Shown: in pieces, positions 26,016 through 34,368 of the stretch
Layout: the number at the start of each line of letters is the position of its first letter
Position numbering within the stretch: position 1 is the stretch's first letter
From: Microbacterium phyllosphaerae
GTDB lineage: Bacteria; Actinomycetota; Actinomycetes; Actinomycetales; Microbacteriaceae
DNA: 64,000 nt
Reading direction: 5' to 3'
NCBI RefSeq assembly: GCF_017876435.1
Contig: NZ_JAGIOA010000001.1
Span: 744,001-808,000, forward strand
Notes under the pieces: model-generated
Told to the model about the DNA's origin: nothing
Database searches by the model: none
What the model saw: the letters and a program-made list of their open reading frames with translations, nothing else
Translations under genes and position numbers: made by a program

Positions 26016-26141
26016 GTGTCTGAGATCGCGACCACGAGCGCCGGCATCCTGCCTCGCACGCAGCCGAGACTCGACGCCGACGCTTCTCGCTCGGTCGCGC
26101 CGATGGCTTCAGCTTCGAGTCCGGCTACGGTGATCGCGTGA
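26016..26141 (+). CDS. Putative 41-residue leader or small peptide gene
   Basis: A short frame starts with GTG seven bases after a strong AAGGAG site and reads MSEIATTSAGILPRTQPRLD, then ends ASSPATVIA. It has no hydrophobic segment and no cysteine. It sits 59 bases before the MalY gene, in a 330-base gap (25867-26200) that otherwise holds nothing recognisable. Since the ribosome site is good, it could be a translated leader peptide for malY or a small protein of its own. Codon use is mixed, so the call is tentative. Confidence 0.4.
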   Translation: MSEIATTSAGILPRTQPRLDADASRSVAPMASASSPATVIA

Positions 26142-26200
26142 GTATTCGTCGTGGGGTCGTCGTCGTTCGATGTCAGCGGGCGGCCTGAGAGCCGTATGTG

Positions 26201-27400
26201 ATGACAGACGACCGCGTGCGCACCGACCCGCATCCCTTCGACTCCCGTACGAGGTTCGACCTCGATCGACCGGAGAGTCGTAAGTGGAGTCTGCACCCGG
26301 GGCGCATCGGCGCCTGGGTCGCGGAGATGGACTTCGGCGTCGCACCGGTGATCGCCGAGGCCATGCACCGCGCGATCGATGAGGAGAACCTCGGCTACCT
26401 GTCGCCTCCGGTTGCGGCCCGACTCGGCGAGGCGACGGCCGAGTGGATGAAGGGCGAATACGGCTGGGCGATCGACCCCGAACGCGTGCATCCGGTGTCT
26501 GATGTCATGGCGGCGTTGCGGGTGGCCGTCGAGGAGTACGCGCCGGCCGGATCGGCCGTCATCGTGCCGACTCCCGCATATATGCCGTTTCTGACATATC
26601 TGCCGACGATCGGGCATCCGGTCATCGAGGTGCCCGGCGTTGAGACAACCGATGCGAGCGGACGGGTGCGCTGGCACCACGACCTGCAGCGCATCGACGA
26701 GGCCTTCGCCGCAGGAGCTCGCACTCTCGTGCTCTGCAATCCGCACAACCCGACCGGAACCGTCGTCGACCGCGACGAGCTCGAGGCTCTTGCCGAGATC
26801 GTCGAGCGCCACGGCGGTCGCGTGTTCGCAGACGAGATCCACGCGCCATTGCGCTTCGGCGGCAGGCCGTTCATCCCCTATGCGTCGGTGTCCGAGGCCA
26901 CGGCCGCGCACACCGTCACCGGTACGAGCGCGTCGAAGGCGTGGAACATCCCCGGCCTGAAGACCGCGCAGCTGATCACCTCGAACGACGCCGACCAAGA
27001 GCTGTACCGGCGCTTCGGGTTCTCAGTGCAGCACGGGGCCGCGACGCTCGGGGTGGTCGCCTCGACCGCGGCGTACCGCGAGGGCAAGCCCTGGCTCGAC
27101 GGCGTCGTCTCGTATCTCGACGAGTCTCGTCGGGAGCTCGCGTCGCTCGTCGCCGAGCACCTGCCCGGCGCCGCGTACCGAGAGCCGGAGGCGACGTACA
27201 TCGGCTGGATCGACACCACTGCGCTGAACATCGAGGGCCCGCCGGCGGTGTTCTTCCGCGAACACACCGGGGTCGTGCTCACCGAGGGTGCGCTCCTCGG
27301 GCGCGGGTACGAGAACTTCGTGCGGGTCGTATTCGCGACGCCGCGGCCGATCCTGCGCGAGGCACTCGCCGCGATGGGCGACGCCGTCCGCACTCGCTGA
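26201..27400 (+). CDS. MalY/PatB-type PLP-dependent C-S lyase
   Basis: A 399-residue fold-type I aminotransferase-like protein, best matched to MalY/PatB cystathionine beta-lyases. Family features are AWVAEMDFGVAPVIAEAMH near residue 40, NPHNPTGTVVDRDEL, VFADEIHAPL (the aspartate that binds the pyridine nitrogen), TSASKAWNIPGLKTAQ (Schiff-base lysine) and the C-terminal FVRVVFATPRPIL. It should cleave C-S bonds in cystathionine or related sulfur amino acids. The start at ATG 26201 is uncertain, as GTG at 26198 is in frame. A paralogue lies at 32912-34090. Confidence 0.86.
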   Translation: MTDDRVRTDPHPFDSRTRFDLDRPESRKWSLHPGRIGAWVAEMDFGVAPVIAEAMHRAIDEENLGYLSPPVAARLGEATAEWMKGEYGWAIDPERVHPVSDVMAALRVAVEEYAPAGSAVIVPTPAYMPFLTYLPTIGHPVIEVPGVETTDASGRVRWHHDLQRIDEAFAAGARTLVLCNPHNPTGTVVDRDELEALAEIVERHGGRVFADEIHAPLRFGGRPFIPYASVSEATAAHTVTGTSASKAWNIPGLKTAQLITSNDADQELYRRFGFSVQHGAATLGVVASTAAYREGKPWLDGVVSYLDESRRELASLVAEHLPGAAYREPEATYIGWIDTTALNIEGPPAVFFREHTGVVLTEGALLGRGYENFVRVVFATPRPILREALAAMGDAVRTR

Positions 27401-27411
27401 GCAGAGCACGC

Positions 27412-27475
27412 CGCGCTGCGTCGCATCACGTCGCGCTGCGTCGCATCACGTCGCGCTGTGTTGCATCACGTCGCG
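27412..27475. repeat. 20-bp tandem repeat, three copies
   Basis: The unit CGCGCTGCGTCGCATCACGT occurs at 27412 and 27432 exactly and at 27452 with two changes, followed by CGCG. It begins 12 bases after the malY stop in a 204-base gap before the LacI gene end. No spacers or coding capacity are seen. Confidence 0.85.
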
Positions 27476-27604
27476 TCAGAGCGCAGCTGCGGCTGCGGGC
27501 CCAGTCTCCTCGCCCGTCGGGAGCGGGGGCACAGGGGCATCCGAACCGCTCTCGCCTCGCACGACGCAGGGGGAGACCAACCCCGACCCCGCCTGAAACA
27601 ACCC

Positions 27605-28645
27605 CTAAGAGCGGACGCCCGCGACCTGCGGGGTCGATGTGCGCAGCACTGGGTATCCCTCGAGAACGACTGTCCGACCGGACGGCTCCGTCGACTCCGC
27701 GAGCCGGAATGCCTCTTCGGCGGCTTCCAGCCAGGGCAGGTGGATGGTCGTGAGCGGCGGGTCGATGTCTCGCAGTGCGGGCATGTCATCACATCCGGCG
27801 ACAGCGATGTCCTGACCGATGACGAGGCCCTGTTCGCGCAGACGCACCGAGAGGCCGATCGCCATCGAGTCGTTCACACAGAAGACGACGTCGGGCAATG
27901 GCCGTCGGCGTAGGATCTCGCCTGCCGCTCGGTATCCGCCGTCATGGCTCGATGCCTGCTGCAGCACGCGGTCGAGTGGCACGGTCAGGCCGTTCTGCGC
28001 CCAGCCCTCGATGAACCCGTCGGTGCGCTCGCGTGAGATCTGCCCGAGGCCCACGCCGCCGACGATCATCGGATCGCGGTAGCCGATGCCGGCGAGTGAC
28101 GTCGCGAGTTCGGCCGCGGCCCGTCGATCGTCGACGACGACCGAGTCGAAGGGCGTTCCCGAGACGCCGATGACCACGACGCGGCACCCTTCGTGCTCTG
28201 CATGCTTCAGCTCGGCCGCCAGTTCGGGCATGCCGTCGCTGGTCGAAGACTCGGTTCCGACGTAGATGATCACAGAGGGACGCTGGCCGCGGAGCAGGCG
28301 GATCGCGTTCGAGGTGGCGTCGATCGCGGCGGTCTGGGCGACCGCAGTGGTGACGAGCATTCCCCGCTTCGCCGCTGCGTGGAAGACGCCGGTCATGACC
28401 GGGTTCTGGTAGTCGTCGGGGATGTCGCCGACGACGAGCCCGACGGCTCGCGATCGCCCGAGGGCGACGGCCTGCGCTGCGAGGTTCGTCGCGTATCCGA
28501 GGCGCGCGGCCACCGCACGCACCCGAGCCTGCGTCGTCTCACTGACTCTCCCCGTGCGCCCGTTGAGGGTTCGCGACGCGGTCGAGACCGAGACGTCGGC
28601 CTCGCGAGCCACGTCTTCCAACGTGACGGCGCCGTTCTCTGTCAT
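27605..28645 (-). CDS. LacI family regulator of the sugar ABC importer
   Basis: A 346-residue repressor. The N-terminal helix-turn-helix and hinge are clear: VTLEDVAREADVSVSTASRT, then ARVRAVAARLGYATN, with a periplasmic-binding-protein-like sensor domain (VGLVVGDIPDDYQNPVMTGV, DVVFCVNDSMAIGLSVRL, VAGCDDMPALRDIDPPLTTI). AAGGA lies six bases before the ATG; the frame is open upstream but through the permease gene. It follows the ABC importer genes 28681-31900 in the same direction and likely binds the TGCGCAA-type palindromes near 32006-32032. Confidence 0.9.
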   Translation of the reverse strand: MTENGAVTLEDVAREADVSVSTASRTLNGRTGRVSETTQARVRAVAARLGYATNLAAQAVALGRSRAVGLVVGDIPDDYQNPVMTGVFHAAAKRGMLVTTAVAQTAAIDATSNAIRLLRGQRPSVIIYVGTESSTSDGMPELAAELKHAEHEGCRVVVIGVSGTPFDSVVVDDRRAAAELATSLAGIGYRDPMIVGGVGLGQISRERTDGFIEGWAQNGLTVPLDRVLQQASSHDGGYRAAGEILRRRPLPDVVFCVNDSMAIGLSVRLREQGLVIGQDIAVAGCDDMPALRDIDPPLTTIHLPWLEAAEEAFRLAESTEPSGRTVVLEGYPVLRTSTPQVAGVRS

Positions 28646-28680
28646 CGGATTCCTTCGAGTGCGTGCGGGGCGAGGATAGG

Positions 28681-29607
28681 TCACTTTATCGCGCCGAGCG
28701 TGACGCCCGTCTTCCAGTAGCGCTGCATCGAGATCATCATGATGGCCAGCGGGATCACCGAGATGAGCGCACCGGTGATGGTCAGTGCGGTGAGGTCGAC
28801 GACCGAATTGGATCGGTTGACGAACCAGCTGTACAGGCCGACGGCGAGCGTCCACTTGTCGGAGCCCCGGAGCATGGTGAGGGGCAGGAAGAAGTTGTTC
28901 CAGTTCGCGACGAAAAGCAGGATGAACACGGTCGCTGCCCCTGTGCGCATCATCGGCAGCACGATCGTGAAGAAGATGCGCCACTCGCTGGCGCCGTCGA
29001 TGCGCGCGGCTTCGAGGAGTTCGTCCGGCACTGCGCCGTCGACGTAGACCTTCGCGAGGTACGCCCCGAACGGGGAGACGAAGAACGGGATCAACACCGC
29101 CCACATCGTGTCGACGATGCCCAGCTGGGAGAAGAGCAGGAACAGCGGGAGGGTGATCAGCGTGCTCGGGATCAGGAACGAACCGACGACGATCCCGAGT
29201 CCGATCCCGCGTCCGCGATACGTGAACTTCGAGAGCGAGTAGCCCACGGCGATCGAGATCAGCGTGCAGACGGCGGCGCCGACGCCGGAGTACACCAGCG
29301 TGTTCAGCACCCATCGGAAGAAGATGCCGTCTTGGTAGGTCGCGAGCGACTCGAGGTTGGCCCAGAGGTTGAAGTCGGCGAACCACAGGCCGTTCGAGTT
29401 GTAGAGGTCGCGGCGGTCTTTCGTGGCGTTCACGATCAGCCACCAGATCGGTGCGACGGAGTAGATCGCGAAGAGGATGAGTCCGATCAGGGCGACGAGC
29501 TGTTCGGATCCGGCCCGGCGGCGAGGGCGAGGGATGCGTTCGAGAGGCGTCGTCCGTCCTCGCACCACGGATGCTCGGGCCGGCGCCTCGAGGTGGTCGA
29601 CGGTCAC
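28681..29607 (-). CDS. Carbohydrate ABC importer permease, MalG type
   Basis: A 308-residue inner-membrane permease with six membrane segments. The ABC permease loop EAARIDGASEWRIFFTIVLP (EAA motif, facing the ATPase) is clear, as are PSTLITLPLFLLFSQLG and NNFFLPLTML. The start is GTG at 29607, overlapping the MalF-type stop as GTGA, so the two are coupled. No ATPase gene is nearby, so the importer probably borrows a shared MsiK-type ATPase, as is usual in actinobacteria. The sugar is unknown. Confidence 0.88.
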   Translation of the reverse strand: MTVDHLEAPARASVVRGRTTPLERIPRPRRRAGSEQLVALIGLILFAIYSVAPIWWLIVNATKDRRDLYNSNGLWFADFNLWANLESLATYQDGIFFRWVLNTLVYSGVGAAVCTLISIAVGYSLSKFTYRGRGIGLGIVVGSFLIPSTLITLPLFLLFSQLGIVDTMWAVLIPFFVSPFGAYLAKVYVDGAVPDELLEAARIDGASEWRIFFTIVLPMMRTGAATVFILLFVANWNNFFLPLTMLRGSDKWTLAVGLYSWFVNRSNSVVDLTALTITGALISVIPLAIMMISMQRYWKTGVTLGAIK

Positions 29608-30572
29608 GATGCGTCCTTCCGGGTGGTGAGCTTGTAGAAGCCGAACGAGAGCACGCCCAGCAAAGCGGCGAGCACGACCGAGAGCGCGGCGGCGTAGTTG
29701 TAGTTGTTGCTCGCGAAGGCCTGGAAGTAGATCGACATGATGGGTGTGAAGTCCTTGGTCACCGTCTCGGGCGAGGCGGCACGGAACAGTAGCGGCTCGT
29801 TGAAGATCTGCAGCATCCCGATGATCGAGAGCAGTCCGGTGAGCACGAGACTTCCGCGGATGGCGGGGATCTTGATTGACCAGGCGATGCGCAGCGCCCC
29901 TGCCCCGTCGACGCGTGCGGCCTCGAGTACCGACCGGTCGATCCCGCGCAGTGATCCGTAGAGGATCAGCATGTTGAATCCGAGGACCATCCAGACGATG
30001 AGGTTGCCGATCGAGAACCACAGCATCGAGGGTGAGAAGAGGTTCACGTCGATGCCGAAGAAGTCGCCGACGGAGGTGAAGGGCCCGACTCGCGGTGAGT
30101 ACAGGTAGACCCAGATCAACGAGGCGACGATCGCCGGCACCATGTAGGGCACGAGCAGGGCGGTGCGGAATCCGCTGGCGCGCACTTCGGATGACAGGCT
30201 GTCGAGCAGCAGGGCGGCGGTCAGGCTCAGTCCGAGCGAGATCGGAATCTGGATGACGGCGAAGATCGCCACCCGCACCATCGACCCCCAGAATCCCTCG
30301 TCGGAGAACGCGCGCACGTAGTTGTCGATCCCGGAGAAGACGACCTCTGTGCCACCCAGCCCGAGCCCACCGCTGGACTTCACGGAGAAGAAGCTCTGCT
30401 GGATCGCGTACAGGATCGGCAGGACGAAGACGAACGCGAATCCGATGTAGAACGGGGCCGCGAAGGCCAGACCGGCGCGATTCTGCGAGGCTCGCCAGCC
30501 GCGTCGTGCGGTGGGCGGAGAGCCCACCGCACGACGCGTGGTGCGGGGTGACGGGGCAGAGGAGATGGTCAT
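29604..30572 (-). CDS. Carbohydrate ABC importer permease, MalF type
   Basis: A 322-residue permease. It has a basic N-terminus (about 30 residues), an entry segment (LAFAAPFYIGFAFVFVLPIL), YMVPAIVASLIWVYLY, the EAA loop VLEAARVDGAGALRIAW, and IIGMLQIFNEPLLF. It pairs with the MalG-type protein to form the channel. It starts 11 bases after the binding-protein stop. A long N-terminal basic tail may be a ribosome-proximal extension, but no closer start is better supported. Confidence 0.88.
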   Translation of the reverse strand: MTISSAPSPRTTRRAVGSPPTARRGWRASQNRAGLAFAAPFYIGFAFVFVLPILYAIQQSFFSVKSSGGLGLGGTEVVFSGIDNYVRAFSDEGFWGSMVRVAIFAVIQIPISLGLSLTAALLLDSLSSEVRASGFRTALLVPYMVPAIVASLIWVYLYSPRVGPFTSVGDFFGIDVNLFSPSMLWFSIGNLIVWMVLGFNMLILYGSLRGIDRSVLEAARVDGAGALRIAWSIKIPAIRGSLVLTGLLSIIGMLQIFNEPLLFRAASPETVTKDFTPIMSIYFQAFASNNYNYAAALSVVLAALLGVLSFGFYKLTTRKDAS

Positions 30573-30583
30573 GGTGTGCGCTG

Positions 30584-31900
30584 CTACTCCGCGACCTGGA
30601 TGTTCTTCGACGTCAGGTCATCGATGGTCCACTCCTGCATGTGCTCGAGGAGCTCCTGCATCGTGGCCTCTTTGGTGATCACCTTGGCCCACCAGTCGGT
30701 GAGCTCCTCGGTCGCGGACGCCTGGTTGGGGCCTTCGATCATCGAGCGTGCGGTGTTGGCGGCTTCGAGCACCACGGCGGGTGCGTCGGCGCGGGTGTCT
30801 CCGAGCAGTTCGTTCGGCAGCAGCTGGTCGATCACCGACTCGGGGTCGGCGACGACCGGGAAGGCCGCCGCGCCCTCGGTCGGGTCGGCGAGCAGGGCGA
30901 TCGCGTCGGGGTCGGTGGCGGTCCACCGCGCGAACTCGACTGCCGTCTCGGGGTGATCGGTCGAGGGAGAAATCCCGTAGATGTTGTAGTAGCTCGGCGA
31001 GACGAGATCAGCCGAGGCGGACTCGGACGGATATGACGCCAGCTCCCAGTCGCCGACCGACGAAGCGAAGTTCTGCTCGTAGACCGGAAGCTGCCAGGTC
31101 GAGGTGGTGAACTGCGACAGCTGGCCCGATGCGAAGAACTGCATCAGAGCATCCCACTCGATGTAGGTGTTGTTCGAGACGATGTCGGCGTCGATCGCCT
31201 GCTGGATGATCTCGCCGGCCGCGAGAGACTCTTCTGACGTGAAGCCGATCTTCCAGGCGTCGTCCTCGGGCTGCCACCACTCGGCACCGAACTGCGTCGC
31301 CAGGTCGCGCAGGTACGAGGGATCCTCGCCCGGCAGGTTCATGCTCTTGATGTCGCCCTGCTGTTGCATCGTCGTCGCCTGCTCGAGGAACTCGGCCCAG
31401 TCGGCCGGAGCCTCGAACCCGAACTGGCCGAAGGTCGTGGTGTTGATCGCATTGAACGTGGGGTTCGTCGCGTACGGCACGCCGACCACGGTGTCGCCGA
31501 CGCTCACGAAGTCGAAGGCGCCCTCGGCGATAGCCCCGTCGTCGTTGTCGAACCATTCGGCGATGTCTCGCGAGACGCCGTCGGCGAGGAATGACACCGA
31601 GTACGTGCGGGGGACCTCGAAGACATCGGGTGCGTTCCCTGCGGTCGTCGCGTTCTGCAGTGCCTGCGAAAGGTCGGAGTCTCCACCCTGTTCGACATAG
31701 GTGATCTGGGCCTCGGGGTGCTCTTCGTTCCAAAGGTCCACCTGAGCCTTCTGGCCCTGCGTCTTTCCCCAGAAGGTCAACTCGATCGGGTTCTCTGCCG
31801 ACCCGGCATCCCCGGTGCCGCTCGTGCTTCCCGAACACGCAGCGAGGCTCAGAACCAGGCCTCCCGCTGCGATGGCCATCAACGCCTTTCGCGCTGTCAT
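30584..31900 (-). CDS. Extracellular sugar-binding lipoprotein
   Basis: A 438-residue solute-binding protein, family 1. A lipoprotein signal (MTARKALMAIAAGGLVLSLA, then lipobox LAAC at the cysteine) anchors it to the outer face of the membrane. The mature part has the sugar-binding protein pattern: ELTFWGKTQG, YVEQGGDSDLSQALQNATTA, APDVFEVPRT, then VGVPYATNPTFNAINTTTF. AAGGGAG, before the ATG at 31900, supports that start. It delivers the sugar to the two permeases downstream. LacI-type palindromes lie upstream. Confidence 0.9.
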   Translation of the reverse strand: MTARKALMAIAAGGLVLSLAACSGSTSGTGDAGSAENPIELTFWGKTQGQKAQVDLWNEEHPEAQITYVEQGGDSDLSQALQNATTAGNAPDVFEVPRTYSVSFLADGVSRDIAEWFDNDDGAIAEGAFDFVSVGDTVVGVPYATNPTFNAINTTTFGQFGFEAPADWAEFLEQATTMQQQGDIKSMNLPGEDPSYLRDLATQFGAEWWQPEDDAWKIGFTSEESLAAGEIIQQAIDADIVSNNTYIEWDALMQFFASGQLSQFTTSTWQLPVYEQNFASSVGDWELASYPSESASADLVSPSYYNIYGISPSTDHPETAVEFARWTATDPDAIALLADPTEGAAAFPVVADPESVIDQLLPNELLGDTRADAPAVVLEAANTARSMIEGPNQASATEELTDWWAKVITKEATMQELLEHMQEWTIDDLTSKNIQVAE

Positions 31901-31940
31901 CTTCTTCTCCCTTGATGAAGCTGATCTGCTGCTCGATGCG

Positions 31941-31954
31941 AGCAAGCGCTATCA
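31941..31954. promoter_or_regulatory. Candidate LacI-type operator AGCAAGCGCTATCA
   Basis: This GCGC-centred, partly palindromic site lies 41 bases upstream of the binding-protein ATG, where a repressor would block transcription. It resembles LacI-family half sites. Support is moderate because the arms match imperfectly. Confidence 0.45.
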
Positions 31955-32005
31955 AAGTAGAACGCGAGAGCATGCTTGTCAACACCTATTTCAATGGATC
32001 ATGGA

Positions 32006-32032
32006 TGCGCTAACGCTTGCGCAACTTGCGCA
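32006..32032. promoter_or_regulatory. Overlapping palindromes between ABC importer and hydrolase, LacI-type
   Basis: TGCGCTAACGCTTGCGCA (32006-32023) is an 18-base imperfect palindrome centred on CG. It overlaps TGCGCAA-C-TTGCGCA (32018-32032), a perfect 7-1-7 inverted repeat. They lie between the divergent sugar importer and the alpha/beta hydrolase, 45 bases before the latter. The LacI protein at 27605 is the natural candidate to bind. Confidence 0.55.
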
Positions 32033-32076
32033 TGGTGCGGCAGAGTGGGTTCATTCGTTGCACATCGGAAAGGGAC

Positions 32077-32868
32077 GTGGTGGCTGCAGTGACGCGCACA
32101 CCGGTGGTGCTGGTGCACGGCTGGGCAGGATCGGCCGAGAGCTGGCGACCGATTCAGGATGCACTCCCCGCGAGTACGTGGGATGCCGTCGCGGTACGGC
32201 TTCCGGGCTCGCCTGGAGGAGGGCCTGGGCCCGCCACGATCGCCCAGGGTGTGCGCATGGTGGTCGATGTGCTCGAGGGTCTGGCTTCTCCGGCTGTGCT
32301 CGTCGGGCACTCGATGGGGGCGCAGGTCACGATGCTCGCCCATGGGCATGCGCCCGACCTCGTGCAGAGCGAGGTCGTGGTCGATGCGGCGTACGCGGGT
32401 GCCGCCGAGTCGCGCCAGAACATGGCGGACTGGGCGACGGCGATCGAACGTGAGGGGTTGCCACGCGTGTCGGAGTTCTTCGCCTCCGCCACGGTGGGGA
32501 TGCTGCCGGGTGATGCTCGGCGGGTGCTGGCTGACCTGCACGACACCGCGCCGGCGGTGATCGCGTCGTATCTCCGCTCGGAGTATGTCGATCCGGATGC
32601 CATCGGCCTGAGCCCAGCGACCGAGGCTGCTGCGAGTGCCCGCCGCAGACCCGTGCTGTCGTTGCACTCGACGCTCGACAGCGTGCAGCGCGAGGCGTCG
32701 CTTCACACGCCTCCGGGGTCTGCTTCGCAACTGTGGGAGGGGTACGGTCACTACCTGCATCTCGAAGATCCGCAGCGGTTCGTTCGCGTCCTCGACGAGT
32801 GGCGGAACGCGCGGGAGGTCCAGCGCAGCGAGTCCCAGAGTCGGATCGTGCCGGCTGGGTCTGGCTGA
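32077..32868 (+). CDS. Alpha/beta hydrolase
   Basis: A 263-residue hydrolase. The oxyanion segment VVLVHGWAGSAESWRP is near residue 10, the nucleophile elbow VLVGHSMGAQ near residue 75 (serine of GHSMG), the acid after LSLHSTLDS, and the histidine in YGHYLHLEDP at the end. The reaction is unknown. GGAAAGGGAC precedes the first of two GTG codons at 32077; the upstream ATG at 32017 lies inside the operator. Divergent from the sugar importer and possibly co-regulated by LacI. Confidence 0.84.
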   Translation: MVAAVTRTPVVLVHGWAGSAESWRPIQDALPASTWDAVAVRLPGSPGGGPGPATIAQGVRMVVDVLEGLASPAVLVGHSMGAQVTMLAHGHAPDLVQSEVVVDAAYAGAAESRQNMADWATAIEREGLPRVSEFFASATVGMLPGDARRVLADLHDTAPAVIASYLRSEYVDPDAIGLSPATEAAASARRRPVLSLHSTLDSVQREASLHTPPGSASQLWEGYGHYLHLEDPQRFVRVLDEWRNAREVQRSESQSRIVPAGSG

Positions 32869-32911
32869 GTTCCCGCGCCGCGTGCCGGCGGCGCCGGGCC
32901 TAAACCGAAAC

Positions 32912-34090
32912 CTAGACCGACGCCGCCTCCCGCTCGCGCAGCGCCACGGCGATGCGCTCGACCGCTTCGACCATGACGGGCCGGGGCAGCGCGAACACGA
33001 ACCGCGTGTACCCGATGGCGGCCACACCGCACGCGGCACCGTCCGTCATCGCGACGCGCGCATGCTCACGGAACCATGCCCCGAGGTCACCGCTCAACCC
33101 CGTCTCGCGGAAGTCGAGCAGGGCGATGTAGCTGCCTTCGGGCACGATCATCCGCACGCCGGGCAGCTTCTCGTCGACGAGCTGTGCCAGCATCCGCCGG
33201 TTGCCGTCGAGGTACTCGACGACCTGGTCGAGCCATTCGCTTCCTGCAGTGTAGGCGGCGGTGTTCGCGACGACGCCGATCGTCGAGGTTCCGTGGCCGG
33301 GCCAGAAGCCCAGGCGTTCCCAGAGTTCGGCATCGGCGTCGTTCGAGATGATGATCTGGGCGCACTTGAGACCCGCGAGGTTCCACGCCTTCGACGCCGA
33401 GGTCGCGGTGAGAGTGTGCGCGGCGGCGGCATTCGACACCGAGGCGTAGGGGATGTGCGTCGCCGGCGCGTAGACGATGGGCGCGTGGATCTCGTCCGCG
33501 AACACCCGACCGCCCGCCGCGGTCACGGTATCGGCGATGGCGAGCAGCTCGTCACGTGTCGCGACGGTGCCGAGGGGGTTGTGCGGGTTGCAGAGCACGA
33601 GCATCTCGCCGCCGTCGCGGAATGCCTGGGCCACGGCGTCTAGGTCCATGAGCCATCGCCCGTCGACCTCGATGCTCGGCACCTCGATCACCCTGCGGTC
33701 GCGCATCGGAGGCACCAGCAGGAACGGCATGTATGCGGGCGTCGGCACGATGATCGCCGACCCGGGCGTCGTGAAGTTGTCGATCGCCAACTCGAACGCG
33801 GCGATCACGTCGGGCACGTGGTGCACCCGCTCGGGCGCGACCTCCCACCCGTACGAGTTCGCGTACCAGCGCGCGGTCGCTGCGGAGAGGTCCTTCGCGA
33901 GCTTCTCGGGCAGATACCCGGTGACGCCCAGATCGAGAGCATCCTTCACCGCACCGGTGATGGCCGGCGCGAGTCCGAAGTCCATCTCGGCGACGAAGGC
34001 GCCGATCGTGTCGGGGAAGGTCGTCCATTTGACGCTGCCTGCGTTGCGCAGGTCGTCTTGCGTGATCTGGTCGAACGCGCCGGGGGTCAT
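32912..34090 (-). CDS. MalY/PatB-type PLP-dependent C-S lyase, second copy
   Basis: A 392-residue paralogue of the 26201 protein with the same layout: AFVAEMDFGLAPAITGAVKD, LCNPHNPLGTVATRDEL, VFADEIHAPIVYA, TSASKAWNLAGLKCAQ (Schiff-base lysine) and FVFALPRPVMVEAVERI. GGAGG lies a few bases before the ATG at 34090; the frame extends to 34213 but without a better start. It probably cleaves a thioether amino acid. It stands alone, with the 278-base gap 34091-34368 upstream. Confidence 0.86.
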   Translation of the reverse strand: MTPGAFDQITQDDLRNAGSVKWTTFPDTIGAFVAEMDFGLAPAITGAVKDALDLGVTGYLPEKLAKDLSAATARWYANSYGWEVAPERVHHVPDVIAAFELAIDNFTTPGSAIIVPTPAYMPFLLVPPMRDRRVIEVPSIEVDGRWLMDLDAVAQAFRDGGEMLVLCNPHNPLGTVATRDELLAIADTVTAAGGRVFADEIHAPIVYAPATHIPYASVSNAAAAHTLTATSASKAWNLAGLKCAQIIISNDADAELWERLGFWPGHGTSTIGVVANTAAYTAGSEWLDQVVEYLDGNRRMLAQLVDEKLPGVRMIVPEGSYIALLDFRETGLSGDLGAWFREHARVAMTDGAACGVAAIGYTRFVFALPRPVMVEAVERIAVALREREAASV

Positions 34091-34259
34091 CCCGCCTCCT
34101 CTGTGTGGTCGCGACCTCTGTCTGGTCGCCGGGCCCGTCTCCTGCAGAAGGATCGGGTGTCTCAATCCTTTCACCAGGCAGCGAGCGCAGGGTCGCCCCG
34201 ACCGCTGACGCACCCGTCGGTCCGGGTCGCCGACCGGATTAACACGAACGCCGAATCCT

Positions 34260-34281
34260 GTTCACGTGTCATTCATTAACC
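34260..34281. promoter_or_regulatory. Weak candidate PHO box upstream of the secreted phosphoesterase operon
   Basis: Two adjacent 11-base units, GTTCACGTGTC and ATTCATTAACC, loosely resemble the direct-repeat PHO box of Streptomyces (GTTCACC-like units). They lie 88 bases before the 34369 gene. The second unit matches poorly. No other feature is seen in the gap 34091-34368. Confidence 0.25.
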
Positions 34282-34368
34282 GGTCCCCTCGCCGCATCCG
34301 CGGTCACTAGGTTCGTCCTCGGCGCGGCGAGACCCTGATCGTCTGCGCTGTCGAAAGGATCCCCCTCC

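Noticed and set aside
26201..34090. The two MalY genes as a tandem duplication
   Set aside because: They are in opposite directions, 5.5 kb apart, and differ widely in sequence, so they are old paralogues.
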